From Amylostereum areolatum (lineage: Eukaryota > Basidiomycota > Agaricomycetes > Russulales > Stereaceae): DNA of 64,000 nt. Of the stretch, positions 21,740-33,444 are shown piece by piece. How positions within the stretch are numbered: position 1 is the stretch's first letter; each line of letters opens with the position of its first letter. The stretch covers positions 124,001 to 188,000 of the forward strand of contig SAXG01000074.1 in NCBI GenBank assembly GCA_012932865.1. The letters are read 5' to 3'. A model generated the notes under the pieces. That model made no database searches. It saw only the letters and a program-made list of their open reading frames with translations, and was not told the DNA's origin. The position numbers and the translations under genes are program-made.

Positions 21740-22740
21740 GCGTCTGCCCCGCAGCGAGCACCTCCTGAGCATCTGCGTAAGAGATACCGATGAGGATAGC
21801 GTCGCGCAGGCATCGATCAGCACTGAACGCGTGGTTAGTTCTTGTTTGTATCGTCCTCGCCTTGAGCGCTCACCGTGTTCACTCTTAGACATCCCTCACG
21901 TTCCCGAGCCGTCGTTTGCGCGCGCTCAGGGATCCCGCCAGGTACGGCCGCTTCGCGTACCACTGTCGTTCGTATTGCTGACCGCGCTCCACGCAGCGCG
22001 CGGGAACCGTCCCCGACAAGGTTGCGAGGTGTCGGCCGCTGCGGCGTGCGGTTGTTTCGTCGGTGGACAATCAGTGAGTGGCCGTACATCGAGGAGGGAT
22101 ACGCACTCACCGTGCATCAGGACTTGGGCGTGGACTCCGGGGCTCCGTGTGCGTCGAACGCGACCGTCCACGTCGCATCGTGTGACGCACGGGCGGACGC
22201 GGAAGGTCGCGTACTGGATGCAGCGGGGCCCGCCTGTGGCCGTCGTCGACCGGAACGTCGCAGGATGTGCATGTCGGCGTCGTGTGCGCGACGACGGCTT
22301 TGCGCATGTGCGGACACGGCGGGCGGTGCTGGGACGTGGGTTCCGGTTGGAATGAGGGTGTGCGACGGGGGACGGCGGTGGGACGGAGGGTCAGTACGGT
22401 CGTTCACTCAGGCTGGACGACATCGCGTACTCACCTCGTTCTCCAGTATTCCTCGTGCGCAAATCCACCGCTTTCGCACTGGTCGTCGTATGCCGAGCTA
22501 CCGGATGGCCGGTGACGCGTCGCGGGAGGGCCGACTCGCGCGCAGACGACGCATTCGACGGCTGGATGGTCTTGAAGTCGGGTTTGTCGACGGTGAGTGC
22601 GAGGTCGGGGAAGCACGTTCGTTTACTCACCTCGCGTTCCTCCAGATACGCGCGCACACTCTTGGATTCGGAGGCCACCCGTCGCGCTTCTCATGAGGTA
22701 CGGCCCCGCCTTTCATCACGTTTGCATACCTTGCTAACGC
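21740..22740 (+). other. Stretch with intron-like modules and partly open spliced frame
   Basis: Five donor/acceptor pairs of 47-62 nt can be seen: 21777-21839, 21942-21996, 22074-22120, 22390-22446 and 22593-22645. Joining the last three exons (22121-22389, 22447-22592, 22646 onward) keeps one frame open to a TAA near 22738, giving a Cys- and Arg-rich sequence with no recognisable domain. It may be the 3' part of a real gene or a decayed relative of the array at 18230-20010, which uses the same kind of module. Confidence 0.35.
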
Positions 22741-23225
22741 TTGGTTATCGCGTCGGCGGCGGGATGTTTTAATGGTGGAGGTGGGACGGGGACCGTCGAG
22801 GACGTCCGGGGGATAGCCGGGTTGGGGCGGATGCGTGCGGGATGTGGAGTGGGAGAGAGAGAGAGAGAGAAAGTGAGCGCGGGAAATTGGGACGGCGACG
22901 GAACGGAAGTGGGAACGGAACGGAGCCGGCGCTCGACGATTTCAAGTTTTCAACACACGCCCACGCTGGTCTCGGAACTTCGTTCCACGCCGCCAAACTC
23001 GACGCCAACGCGCCGTCGAAGATCAGGCCGTACGACCGAGTCCCACGAGGGACGAGATCCAGCGAGACAGGTGCCAAGGTGCGTATATGCACTTCCCATA
23101 TATCGTGTCCCGCTCGTTCAACACCTCGCCCGTCGCGCACGCGTTCACGACTGTGCCCCTCGTTCAGCACCACGTACGTCTCCTTTTTCGTCTTATTTTC
23201 TCGTCGTCCGACGCCCCCACAGATC

Positions 23226-24082
23226 ATGCCGTCGCCGGCTCGTGTTTTACGGTACACACTACCTACACCGCGCGCGTGCCGTCATACATGTACATACATC
23301 CACCCTCCGGAATCCCAATCCCAATCTCGTCCTATTACCCTCACATCACCCCCCTCCGCATCAGATTCCGTCCCACGAGCGGCCTCTCCCCTCCGCCCTT
23401 TCAAAACGGCACAAGTCCGGCCCCACCACGCCTGTGCCATCCGTCAACATCGCGTCGTCGTCATCGTCATCGGTGTGCACGAGCGGGCGAAGCGCGCGGA
23501 GTGAGTCGTGGGCGGGATGGGGTCCGAGTCCAGGGTGACCGTGGGGGGCGTGCGGTTGTCGAGAGGAGGGGGAGGCGCTCTCGCCCGTCGCGCCTTTGGC
23601 CCGCGGTCCACAACACCTGGGGCGGGCCCGCGTCGGCGCAAAAGCGGACATGGCTGGCGTCGGTGCTCGTGGACGCGTTCGAGGAGTTCGAGGGCGCGGA
23701 CGGGCCGGCGCCGGACGCGGAGTACGTCGCGCTGACGCTGCTGCAGGCGCTCGAGGACGAGTTCGACGCGGTGCTGGAGGACGGCAGCGCGGAGGAGGTC
23801 GGGCGGGACGTGGTGCTGCTGTGGGAGGCGGCGTGTGGCGGGGAGGAGGCGACGATTCGCGGGTGGGAGGCGCGGGCGGAGGGGGTCAGGGGGAGGAAGG
23901 TGGTCGTGGAGGTCGTGGATGACAATGAGGAGTGGGAGGATGAAGAGGAAGGTGGCGAGGGGAGCGAGGAGGAGGAGGAGGAGGTGCCGACGTTGGTCGA
24001 GGGGTCGAGGGGCACGTCCGAGCCTGTCGTGGACGAAGACGGGTTCACGCTCGTGCAGAGCAAAAGCAAAGGCCGACGCTGA
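23226..24082 (+). CDS. TSR2: TSR2, pre-rRNA processing protein / Rps26 escort chaperone
   Basis: TSR2 binds eS26 and delivers it to pre-40S particles; it is needed for 20S pre-rRNA processing. The core reads LWPAVHNTWGG then KRTWLASVLVDAFEEF, then LLQALEDEFDAVLEDGS, followed by a long Glu/Asp-rich stretch. The end, EPVVDEDGFTLVQ, is the family's hallmark C-terminus, before a basic KSKGRR. A 74 nt intron at 23501-23574 (GTGAGT donor) joins HERAKRAE to RSRPSRLWPAV in frame. The ATG at 23226 is the first upstream in that frame, but the N-terminal 90 residues look unlike TSR2, so a further 5' intron or a later start is possible. The identity of 23575-24082 is firm. The gene lies between the two MDH copies. 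Confidence 0.85.
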
Positions 24083-24212
24083 CCCCGCCGGCGTCCGTAG
24101 AGAAAATACAACGTTCCGCTCCGACGTACGCTACGCACTCACGCCCGACTCCTCTTTCTCATTCTCAAGCCGCTTTCAGGTTTCAACCGGGGTGGAGGAG
24201 GGCGCGTGAAAA

Positions 24213-25685
24213 GATATGCATTACGATCGCCGTTTTGTAGCACTCGAGACACCATCTAAAAGATCACGACGGTACGATACCCAGCCGCGCATGCCCCGAC
24301 GCGCTCAGGCGACGAACGCCTTGCCCTTCTCGATGTTCTTCTTCAGGTCGGGCAAGCACGCCGCGAGCAGCTCCTCCTCCTCGGCCGAGAGCGGTCCGAG
24401 CGGGAAGATGTTCTCCACGCCGTTCACCTGCGATGCGAGACGCGGACGATCAGAAACCCCGAGAGCGGGGAGAGCGCGAAGGGGAAGGGCAGGAGAACGC
24501 ACGCCGAGCTCGACGTTGGACGAGAAAAAGTCGATGCCCTGGTCCTTGAAGAGCGGGCTGTCGACGAAGGTGGGGGTGACGACGCCCTTCTCGCCGCCGA
24601 TGCCGCGCAGGAGGGCGTTGGCGAACTTGGCGCCGGCGTAGGCCATGGAGAGGGTGGCGGAGCCGGCGCCGTCCTTGGCCTTCACGACCTCGTCCCCGCC
24701 GAACTGGATGCGGTGCACGATCTGGGCGTACGCGTCGCCGGCGACGGCCTTCCCGAAGGGGCTCTGGGACAGCAGCGGGACGATGGTGGCGCCCGAGTGG
24801 CCGCCGACGACGGTGAGCACGGTCTCCTTCGGGTCCGCGTTCGTGATCTCGGCCAGGAAGCGGGCGGCGCGGACGACGTCGAGGGTGGTGACGCCGAAGA
24901 GGCGGCGGGGGTCGTACACGCCCGCCTTTTTGAAGGTCTCGGCCACGATGGGCACGGTGGAGTTGACGGGGTTGGAGATGACGCAGACGTGGGCGTCCGG
25001 GGCGACGCGGGCGATGGTCGCGGCGAGGTCGCGGACGATCGAGGCGTTGGTCTGCGAACGCGCGACGCGGGCGGTGAGCCTCGAGGTATGCATGCCGAGG
25101 GGGTGGGAGGAGGGTGCCCGTCCCAGCCCAGACCGAGGAATAGAGTAATGGAACAGGAACTCACGTTGAAAAGGTCGTCGCGGGTCATCTTGCGGTCAGA
25201 CGGAGTGGGTCAGAGGGCGCGAAAGGGGACGAGGACGCAGCAAGGACTTACTCCGGGCTGCGAGCTGGGTCAGAAACGAGGGAAAGGGAGAGCGTAGACA
25301 CACACCTTCCTGGGCACGCCGGCAGGGATGATCACGACCTTGGTGCCCTCGAGGGCCTGGTCGAGCTGGTCGGCAGCGTAGCCCGTGACCTGCGCGCACC
25401 GCCTCAGCCGTCAGCCACGGCCGCTGGAATGCGAACGACAACGCGCACCTTGCTGTGGGAGTCGATGTGGGAGACGTCGGCGGCGACGCCGGGGGCGCCG
25501 CGGATGTCGTACAGGCTGAGGGCGGACACGTGGGGGTCGAGCTTGAGCAGGAGGGAGAGCGGCTGGCCGATGCCTCCGCCAGCGCCGAGGACGGTGACCT
25601 TGGTGTGGCGGGCGGCGGAGGAGGAGAAGGCGCGCTTCTGGGCGAGGGTGCGAACGGCGGTGCGGCTGAACATCCTGAGAGGTGC
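24213..25685 (-). repeat. Segmental duplication copy B (partner 15804-17278)
   Basis: This is the downstream, directly oriented copy of the MDH-containing segment. Upstream of the ATG it carries a (GGT)n microsatellite (25707-25730) that copy A lacks, so the two genes have unrelated promoters. Confidence 0.95.
24305..25673 (-). CDS. MDH1: Malate dehydrogenase, mitochondrial (copy B)
   Basis: The exon-intron structure and protein are the same as copy A, including the 6-nt micro-exon at 25252-25257. The only change noticed is in the presequence, SSSAARH here against SSAAARH in copy A. The whole catalytic part is identical. It is divergent from GRC3, with about 460 bp between the two start codons, and its 3' end faces TSR2. 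Because the promoter differs from copy A, the two genes may be regulated differently. Either copy could be the ancestral one; the housekeeping neighbourhood here (TSR2, GRC3) slightly favours copy B as the original. Confidence 0.97.
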
Positions 25686-26136
25686 TGGCGGTGCTGGCGG
25701 TGCTGGTGGTGGTGGTGGTGGTGGTGGTAGGAGAACAAGTGGGCTCGCGCGCTTTTCGAGTGCGGGTGACGAACAAAATCCGCTTCGGCGGCTTCCGCTT
25801 TCACGCTCTCCCGGACACCGCCGCGTAGCCCCGCGTCCTCCGTCTGCCAGGTGCCTCCCTTCCTTTTTCACGAAGAAAGGCGCGCGAGCGTCGAACATCC
25901 AGCAGCTGACTAGGAAAGCACACGACCAAGAGGCTCATCTTTGTACAGTACGTTTCGAGCCGTGCAGCCGCCAGCGTGATCTGAGCTCGTGATCTGAGCT
26001 GACGACGGTATTGGTTGATCTACAGCCTGAAAACATACCGTACCGGGTCGGCTTCTCTGAGTCTCTCGACATATCCAAAAAGACGTGTCCCAACGCACAG
26101 GGCCAACTGGACGCACGATCGTCGTCGCTCTAACCG
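25674..26136. promoter_or_regulatory. Shared upstream region of MDH copy B and GRC3
   Basis: Two divergent start codons are 460 bp apart, so both promoters must lie here. A (GGT)n tract sits next to the MDH start. No clear TATA box was identified. Confidence 0.45.
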
Positions 26137-28595
26137 ATGCTCAGCGCCGTAGCAGCGCGCAAAGCGCGTTTGCAGGCTCAAAAAACTCAAGAAACCGCAC
26201 CAGGACCCGCCGCCCCCGCCGTCACCGCCGCCTCCTCCCCCCCAAAAGCCTCCACACCCAAACCCAAACGGAAATCCGGCACCCAGAGCGCCCCCACACC
26301 CGCCCAGAAGAAACCGCGGAAGGACACCTCGAAGCCTCGCAAACAGGCGCAACGGCAACGGCAAACACGGCGGTATTTCGTGCAGGAAGATGAGGAGGAC
26401 GCGGGGGAGGACGCGGACTCGGATGCGTCCATGGCGATCGACGACGAGGGCGACGTCATCGAAGGGCTGGAGGACGCGCGCCCGCCACCGCCCAAGGACC
26501 GCCGCGCATGGACGCCCAGCCGACCGCTCGCCGACTCGTCCGACGACGACGACGACGACGGCCACGACAACCAGCACAACGACGAACAGCCCGCCCCCGC
26601 CCCTACTCCCGCCCTCCTCACCACCTTCACCCCCCTCCTGAACGAAAACACCTTCCCGCTCACCCCCTCCGAGCGCGCCTCCCTCTCCCTCTCCTCCTCC
26701 GCCCCCGCCCTCATCCTCGTCCTCCCCCCGGACCCCACCATCACCCTCACCCTTCTCGGCACCGCCCGCCTTCGCGTTCTTCGCGGCGCTCTCTCCCTCC
26801 TCGGCACCCCCCTCTCTCCCTCTACCACCGTCCACCCCATCTTCGCCCCGCGCTCCTCTCCTCTCCCTACCCTCACCCCCGTACCTACCGAAGCCCACGC
26901 CAAAGTCGAAGCCGACCTCACCCCGCTCCCGGATCGCGTCGCTCAGCGCCTTCGAGGCCGCGAAACCGTGATTGTTCTCCAGGAGATGCATTCCGGCGTG
27001 GAGGACCTCGGGCGCGTCGTCCGCACCTTCGACGGCGTCTTCCAAGCCCCTCCCGAGGATGCCGTTCCCCTTCGTCTTTCCGGCATTTCCCTCGTCAGTC
27101 GACTCGTTTATTCGTGTACGTTTGCTGATCGCAGTGCACAGGTCAAACACCCCCACCGCGACATCCAGCCGTTCCACCTCCCGCCCTCATGGTCCGCCGC
27201 CCTCGACGCTGTCTCCGCCCCACCCCCTGACGCCGCCCCAGACCCGCCCATCTACCTCGTCAAAGGGCCCAAAAACGCCGGCAAGAGCACCTTCGCGCGC
27301 ACCCTGCTCAACCGGCTCGTCGCGAGGTACGCCTCTCTTTTTGCTTCCGCGCGTCGAGGACTGAGCGCACGCCCGCCCACGCAGATACCGGCGCGTGGCC
27401 TACCTCGAATGCGACCTCGGCCAGTCCGAATTCACCCCGGGCGGGATGGTCGCCCTCACCGTCGTCGACCGGCCCCTCTTCGGTGCGTTCCCCCGCTCCC
27501 CCGCTCCCCCCGCCGACTCTGACCTGCCCACCAGGCCCGCCCTTCACGCACCCGACCCTCCCCTACCAAGCCCACTACATCGGCGCCACCTCCCCGCGCG
27601 CGTCCCCCGCGCACTACCTCGCCGCCCTCGCCGCCCTCGTCCAGACCTACCGCCTCGACCTGCACCACGGCGCCGTGCTCGCGGACGCGGAGGACGACGG
27701 CGCGGACGCGCGCATCGCGGACCGCATCCCGCTCGTCGTGAACACCATGGGCTGGTCCAAAGGCCTCGGCGCGGACCTCACCCGCAAAATCGAGGCCATC
27801 CTCCTCCCGACGCACGTCCTCGACCTCGTCCCGCCCGCCACGGACCGCGCCTGCTGGCCGCCTCCGCCCCCGCCGCCCGCCGAGCGCGCGGTGCCCGCGC
27901 TCGCCCTGGCCGCCATCCCGCCCACGGCCCACTCCGCGCGCTTCACCTCCGCGGACCACCGCACGCTCGCCCTCCTCGCCTACTTCCACGCCGTCTTCCC
28001 CTCCCCCTCCCCCTCCCTCCTCCCCGCCCCGGCGGACACCTGGACCGTGCACGCCCCCCTGTGCGCCGTCCCGCCCTACGCCGTCGCGATGGGCGCCGCG
28101 TTCGACCGCGTCGTGCTCACGGGCGCGGGCGCGGAGGACGTGGTGCCGAGCGAGGTCCCGCGCGTGCTCAACGTCGCGCTCGTCGCGCTCGTGCGCACCG
28201 AAGACGAGGACGAGGATGAGGCGATGCGGACGGACAAGGACGCACCGCGCTACGTCCAAGGCGCCGCCCCGCCCGACCCGCTCACCTCCGCCTGCCTCGG
28301 CCTCGCGCTCGTCCGCGCCATCTCGCCCGGCCCCGCGCTCGCCGCGACGACCACCGTGCACCTGCTCACGCCCCTGCCGCCCGCGCTGCTCGGCGCGGGC
28401 CGCACGCTCGTCAAGGGCGAGCTCGAGCTGCCCGTGTGGGGCATGCTCGACTGGACGCGCGCGGACGGCGCGGGCGTGGCAGGCGTCGAGGCCGGACGCG
28501 TGCCGTTTTTGAGGTGGGCGGAGGGGAGGAAGGGCGCGCTGGGGGGGGAGAGGCGGCGCGTGCGGCGGAATCTGATGCGGAAGGGGCTGATGTGA
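26137..28595 (+). CDS. GRC3: GRC3 / NOL9-type polynucleotide 5'-hydroxyl kinase
   Basis: Grc3 is the nucleolar kinase that works with Las1 in ITS2 processing of pre-27S rRNA. The N-terminal 150 residues are basic then acidic and disordered, with a nuclear-type KPKRKSG segment. The kinase P-loop reads LVKGPKNAGKSTFART, and the next strand gives VAYLECDLGQSEFTPGG, typical of the Clp1/Grc3 family. Introns are at 27327-27384 and 27483-27534, and probably at 27094-27141 (a 48 nt in-frame segment). The exon joint DRPLF to GPPFTHPTLP is the family pattern, followed by AHYIGATSPRASPAHYL and PLVVNTMGWSKGLG. The C-terminal domain ends in a basic RRRVRRNLMRKGLM. Total length of about 770 residues is normal. 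It neighbours TSR2, another ribosome-assembly gene. Confidence 0.93.
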
Positions 28596-28964
28596 GGGTG
28601 AGCTGGAGTGGGTGGTGGGTGCGGGAGTGGATGGGAGGGTTGGGGACGGCAGATGGGGCGAGCAAGGTGTGAATGCAGGCCCCGCGGGTGCATGGGTAGA
28701 CGCGCAAGCACATCCGTCGGGGGCAGCCGTGGCCTCTACTTGTGGATCACTGGGTCACTGTTTCGCTAACCATCTCCGCCCTGCGCCGCGATGCCGGCAG
28801 AGCGGACGTGGAGGCAAAGCATGAAATAAATTGCGGACGCCGAGCGTGTAGAGAACAAATGGAGGGGTATAAGTAACATACGATACGACAAGAGGAAACC
28901 GACGCGTCCATCCAGTGTGAGTGGAAGGAAATGCGAGAAAGGCAAACAGGTCAACGAAGATCGT

Positions 28965-29240
28965 CTACTCGAACACGATCGCGCAATCCGGACCCTTCCT
29001 CTCCAGCCATGCGTCCCACATACTCCCGTACTCCCCGCCCTCCAGCGCCGGCGCCGGCGCGCGCGCGAACACGACGCGCGTCGGCAGCAGCCCCGCGATG
29101 CGCGCCATCTCGCGTCTGTCGCGCGAGCTGTGTTGGCGGAGCAGGATCGCGGCCTGGCGGAGGTTCGGCGGCGTCTGTTCTCCCGACTCCCAGTCAGCCG
29201 TGGCGCGAATGCGAGGAGGAGAACGAGGGACGGGGGGGGT

Positions 29241-29278
<38 letters not shown>

Positions 29279-29863
29279 CGAAGGGAAACAGAAGGAGAGG
29301 CGTACCGCGTCGGGATGCACCATCTTGTGCCACTTCCGGAACGTCGCCGGCGCGAGCGCGTACTCCGCGCCTTCCTCGTCGTCCGCGACCGCATCCCTGT
29401 ACCGCGGCAGCAAACGCGGCACGTACGAGGCCACGAGCGGGACGGGCGTGAGGCACGGCGGCGGATCGAACGAGCGCGCGTCCGACGCCGAGAGCGCCCG
29501 GCGGTGTCCCAGTAGGCTTGTTCCGCGGCGCGGGTCCGGTACCGTCTGTACGGCGAGAACCCGGGGAGGAGCGTGCAGAGCGGGCGGAGGCAGCGCGCGA
29601 GGGCGGCAAAGGCGGCGAGGGGCCATGACCAGGGGTGGGGCGCACGGCGTCTGAGGCGGCGGAGGGTGGAGGTGAGCGCGCGGGAGAGGCGGTGGAGGGG
29701 TTCTGTGGCGAGGGTGTAGGCTGTGGAAGGGAGGAAAGGGAGAGAGGTGGCGAGGAGGTGGGAGAGGAGGGGGGCGTGCATTGTCTGCGGGGAACGTTAG
29801 ACGGAGAGAAGAGAGGCGGAGGAGAAGGAGAAGGAGACGTACGGGGGGTTGGACGAGGAGCAT
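28965..29863 (-). CDS. Conserved-looking hypothetical protein, frameshifted, with a 38-G run in its intron
   Basis: Exons are 29863-29843 (MLLVQPP), 29784-29306 and 29153-28965. The protein begins with a hydrophobic helix-rich stretch (LLSHLLATSLPFLPS) and ends FRKWHKMVHPDA then AAILLRQHSSRDRREM and LPTRVVFARAP. The frame must change once inside exon 2, between EQAYWDTAG and ALSASDARSF near 29497-29501; one G missing from a GGGCG run would explain it. The second intron contains G8TG38 on the + strand (29232-29278), a C-tract on the gene strand. I do not recognise the family; the smooth protein on both sides of the frameshift suggests a real gene with a consensus error, though a pseudogene is possible. 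Confidence 0.6.
29232..29278 (+). repeat. Homopolymer: G8 T G38
   Basis: Eight G, one T, then 38 uninterrupted G. It lies in the second intron of the minus-strand gene, downstream of its donor. The exact length is unlikely to be reliable in any sequencing technology. Confidence 0.9.
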
Positions 29864-30905
29864 GGTGGGAGACGGTGCGGGAAGGGCGAGGAGAAGGGGA
29901 GGGACTCGGGAGGCGTTCGATGACAAGGGCGTGGTTTTGTATATATGTGCCCAACGCCGACCTTGGGCCACCTTGTCCTCGTCCGCGTCCCGCTAGCGAT
30001 ACAAAAGGATGGCGATACACTCGGCGACGGGTGCTTCTGCTTGGACCTGGGAGCAGGGACGACAACAACAACACGAGAGCAGTCCGGTGACGCGCGTCCT
30101 TGTTCCCCGTCGAGGGCGACTTTGCCACTTTCTACCATGGTGCGATGTTGGGCTGCGGGTCCATTGTCGGAGATGGGGGGTCGTACAGAACCTCGTGGCT
30201 TTTCAGTCCGCGTGGAGATCGCGAGGACGCGGGGATGAACTCGGGGCTACAAGCTGCCATGCATTCTTGAGCAGATGCACTCTGCATACGCCCATCCTGC
30301 ACCGGACATTGGTTGGGAGCACACTTCACGCTTGACGCGGTGAGTCGTACTGTGGACACTAGAGACGGCGAATCAGCATTGCAGAAGTAGTCGCCCGCCC
30401 ACGTCCACGCACCATCCCCGCCTTGCCACCATCTCCGTCGTCACCTTCACCTCCATATTTCCCCCCGCGCTGGCTCGCAGAGGATTGATGCTCGTTAATA
30501 TACTGGGAGAAGCCGACCATAGGTTGGGGAAGCGCGTCGACTCGTCACCTGGAACCGTGGTGAGAGCTGAAGCGCTGAAGCGCGCTACAATTCAAAGCAA
30601 ACCCTTCAAAAATGAAGCCGTGGGAACGTTCTGGCAACGCGCCTGTGGAAAATGGGTTGGAAGAGGCGGGAGGAGAGGAAAAATAAGATAACCATCACTT
30701 CATTTTACGACGCAATTATATAGTGATATAGAGTTACAGCTGTGCGCTAAGGACTGAGTACGAGTACTGATATACGAGAAAATATACGAAAATAGGGGGG
30801 TACAGCGAAAACGAAAGGAGTGCGGTTGTCCGAATCATGTGTGGAGTAAGATGATACGGAGAGAAAGGTGCACGCCTGGTGTGACGAATGCTTAGATACA
30901 GCCTT
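29864..30905. other. Intergenic, no gene seen
   Basis: It lies between the 5' end of the frameshifted gene and the 3' end of the GMC oxidoreductase. The last 250 bases are AT-rich, as expected of a 3' flank. No recognisable feature. Confidence 0.4.
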
Positions 30906-33444
30906 TCAAAGGTTGTAGGCCTCCTTGACGATGTCGGCGGCCTACGATGCAACCGCGTGAGCAGGCAGAATGGACCAGGATTCGCATGCAAGATGCTCAC
31001 CTTCTCGGCGATCGCGTACACCGTGCTCTGGATCGCAACGCCAAGGGTCATGGGGATGATGCCGGCATCGACGATGCGCACGTTGTTGAGGCCGTACACC
31101 TTCAAATCGGGGCCGACGACGCCTGCACGGATGCGCGCACCCAATCAGCCGATGCCTCTGAGGCCAAAAAAGTGGGGACGTACCGCCCAGCTCGCGCGAC
31201 GCCATGGCGGTGGTGCCGAGGGGATGGTTCGTGGTCCTGACCGCGGTGCGGATGTAGGCGTCCCACTGCGCGTCAGATGTGACGTTGAGCGAGGGGACCG
31301 TCTCCGAGTCGATGAGGCCCGCGATCGGCTGCGTCTCCATCCACTTGCGAACCCACTGCGAGCCGTGGACGAGGACCTCCGCATCTACAGCAAGTCCATG
31401 AACATCCGGCGCAAGAAGGGAGGAGGGGGACGGGCGTACCGAACGGGATCTCGAGGAACTTGGGGTCGATGACGGGCTGGGCATAAGGGTCGGTCGTGTT
31501 GACGTGCTAAAATGGCGAGCGAGGCGTGAGCATGGGATCGGATCGCGCGAGGAGCAAGGATACTCACGACGAAACCACGGCCGAATGGATGCTGTTCAAA
31601 GATGTACCGCCGTGAGTCTACGAAAAAATGAAACAGAGAAACCCGCGCGACGCACCAGCTCGATCGCGACCGACGTCAGGTAGTTGGTGTCCTTCTCCGT
31701 CGGGCCCGCGACGCCGCCGCTCGGGACGACGGTGAGCTCGAACCAGCCGACCTCCCCGCCCGTCATGAGCTTGGTGAGCGCGGCGTACTGAGCCTTCTGG
31801 ATGGGCGTCTGCGATCCCTGGGCCGCGAGGGAGGCGTTGAGGCCGCTGAGCATGGTGTTGAACATGCTCTCGTTGACGGTGCGTTGGAGGGGCAGAGGGC
31901 CGATGACGGCTTCGGTGAAGGTGAGAGCACCGGTCGCGTTCGTGTTGCTGCGAGCGTGCGTCAGTACGGAGGATCTGGGGTTTGGCGGAGGTGGAACGAC
32001 GTACTATAGCTCCTCCTGTTCCTGGGCGTAGGTCTGGTTGTAGTTCAAACGGTCTACGGACAAATCAGCCTATGTCGGGTTACGTATGCGCGTCCTACGC
32101 ACCGAGGGTGAGAACGTCGTCCTTGACCTTGAACTCGAGGAGGGTGACGGGGTGGTCTTGGAAGTTTTCTCCGATCTGAGGGAAGTCGAGGATGACGTCG
32201 ATGCCGAGGCCGTTCAGGATCGTCTTGTTCCCGATGCCGGAAAGCTCGAGGATCTGTGGCGTCTTCAAGGAACCTACACCAGACGCGGCGTGAGTGACCA
32301 ATGCCACTGAAACGAACGTGGGAATGCGGACCAGCAGCCAGGATAACCTCCTTGCCCACACTGACGGTGTAGTTCTTTCCGCCAACCGCGTACTCCACCC
32401 CGGTCGCGACGATCGCGCCCTTCCCTCCCCTCTTCGCGAAATCGACCTTCATCACCGTCGCGTCGGCGAGCAGCTTGAGGTTCGTCCGGTTCTGGACAGG
32501 CTGGTAGTACGAGTTCCCGGCGTACTTGCGGATGCCGCGCGCGGGGTCGACGGAGCGGGCGGTGAGCGAGAGGTAGGTGACGTTGCCGCCGTCGGGGTTG
32601 GAGTTGGTGGGGATGCCGAGCGCGTTGGCGGCGGCGATGGAGGGCGCGTCGACGTCGGTGAGGAAGGTGTCGTAGCTGACGTCGATGGGCCCGCCTTGGC
32701 CGTGCTCCGTCGCGAGCGCGGGGTCGTAGTGCTGCTCGGGGAACAGGAGCTCCGGCGGCGTCCAGTCCTCGACCTTCTTGAAGTACGGCTCGAGGCCCGC
32801 GAAGTTCCACCCTGGGTTCTGGAACACCGACTCCCAGTTGTCGTACTCTTCCGCCGACGCGCGCTGCCAGATCATCGAGTTGATCGCGGACGACCCGCCG
32901 ACGACTTTCCCACTATTACCGCACACCCCGCATCAGCACCCGCCATCAAATCCATGGAGCTCGGGGGGGGGGGGACGCACCGTGGATAGTCGATCACGAG
33001 CCCGTTCAGCGCGGCCTGGGGCACGCTCTGGAGCCCCCAGTCGTACGTCGGGTTGCCGATGAGCGTGCCCACGTTCGCGTTGCCGAGGAGGTTGCCCGCC
33101 GTGGGCGTCTCGATGAGCTTGTCGTTCGGACGGTATTCGCCCGCCTCGAGCACGCCGACGGTGACGTGCGGGTTCTCGGAGAGACGGTAGGCGAGGACGA
33201 GGCCCGCGGTGCCGCCGCCCACGACGACGAAGTCGAATTTGGTCTTCGCGAAGGTGGCGGCGTCGATGCCGGTGGGCGCCGAGGCTGATGCTGGAGAACA
33301 CGGATGGTCTTCGTATATCGACGGCGGACGAGGAGGAGACATACCATTTAGCGATGCTCTTGGATGGAATGTATTACGTTGTGCGAATACGGTACTCGCG
33401 GAGAGACCGAGAGCAAGGAGCGTTGAAAGTCGAGACGGAGCCAT
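30906..33444 (-). CDS. Secreted GMC oxidoreductase (aryl-alcohol oxidase-like, AA3)
   Basis: FAD-dependent oxidoreductases of this family oxidise alcohols outside the cell and feed peroxide to lignocellulose-degrading enzymes. A signal peptide (MAPSRLSTLLALGLSASTVFA) is followed by the FAD-binding VVVGGGTAGLVLAYRLSE, the first GMC signature GKVVGGSSAINSMIWQRAS and the second signature GSLKTPQILELSGIG. The active-site histidine is in TTNHPLGTTAM (codon near 31224). The second catalytic position, His or Asn in most members, is Ala: GVAIQSTVYAIAEK replaces the usual AHIQATVY (codon 31034-31036). About eleven short exons with GT-AG introns give roughly 600 residues, ending AADIVKEAYNL. Substrate cannot be assigned, and loss of the second catalytic residue may change the reaction. 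Confidence 0.9.

Noticed and set aside
26020..27177. 385-codon minus frame opposite GRC3
   Set aside because: Shadow of the GC-rich GRC3 N-terminus; Gly/Glu/Val-rich with no motif.
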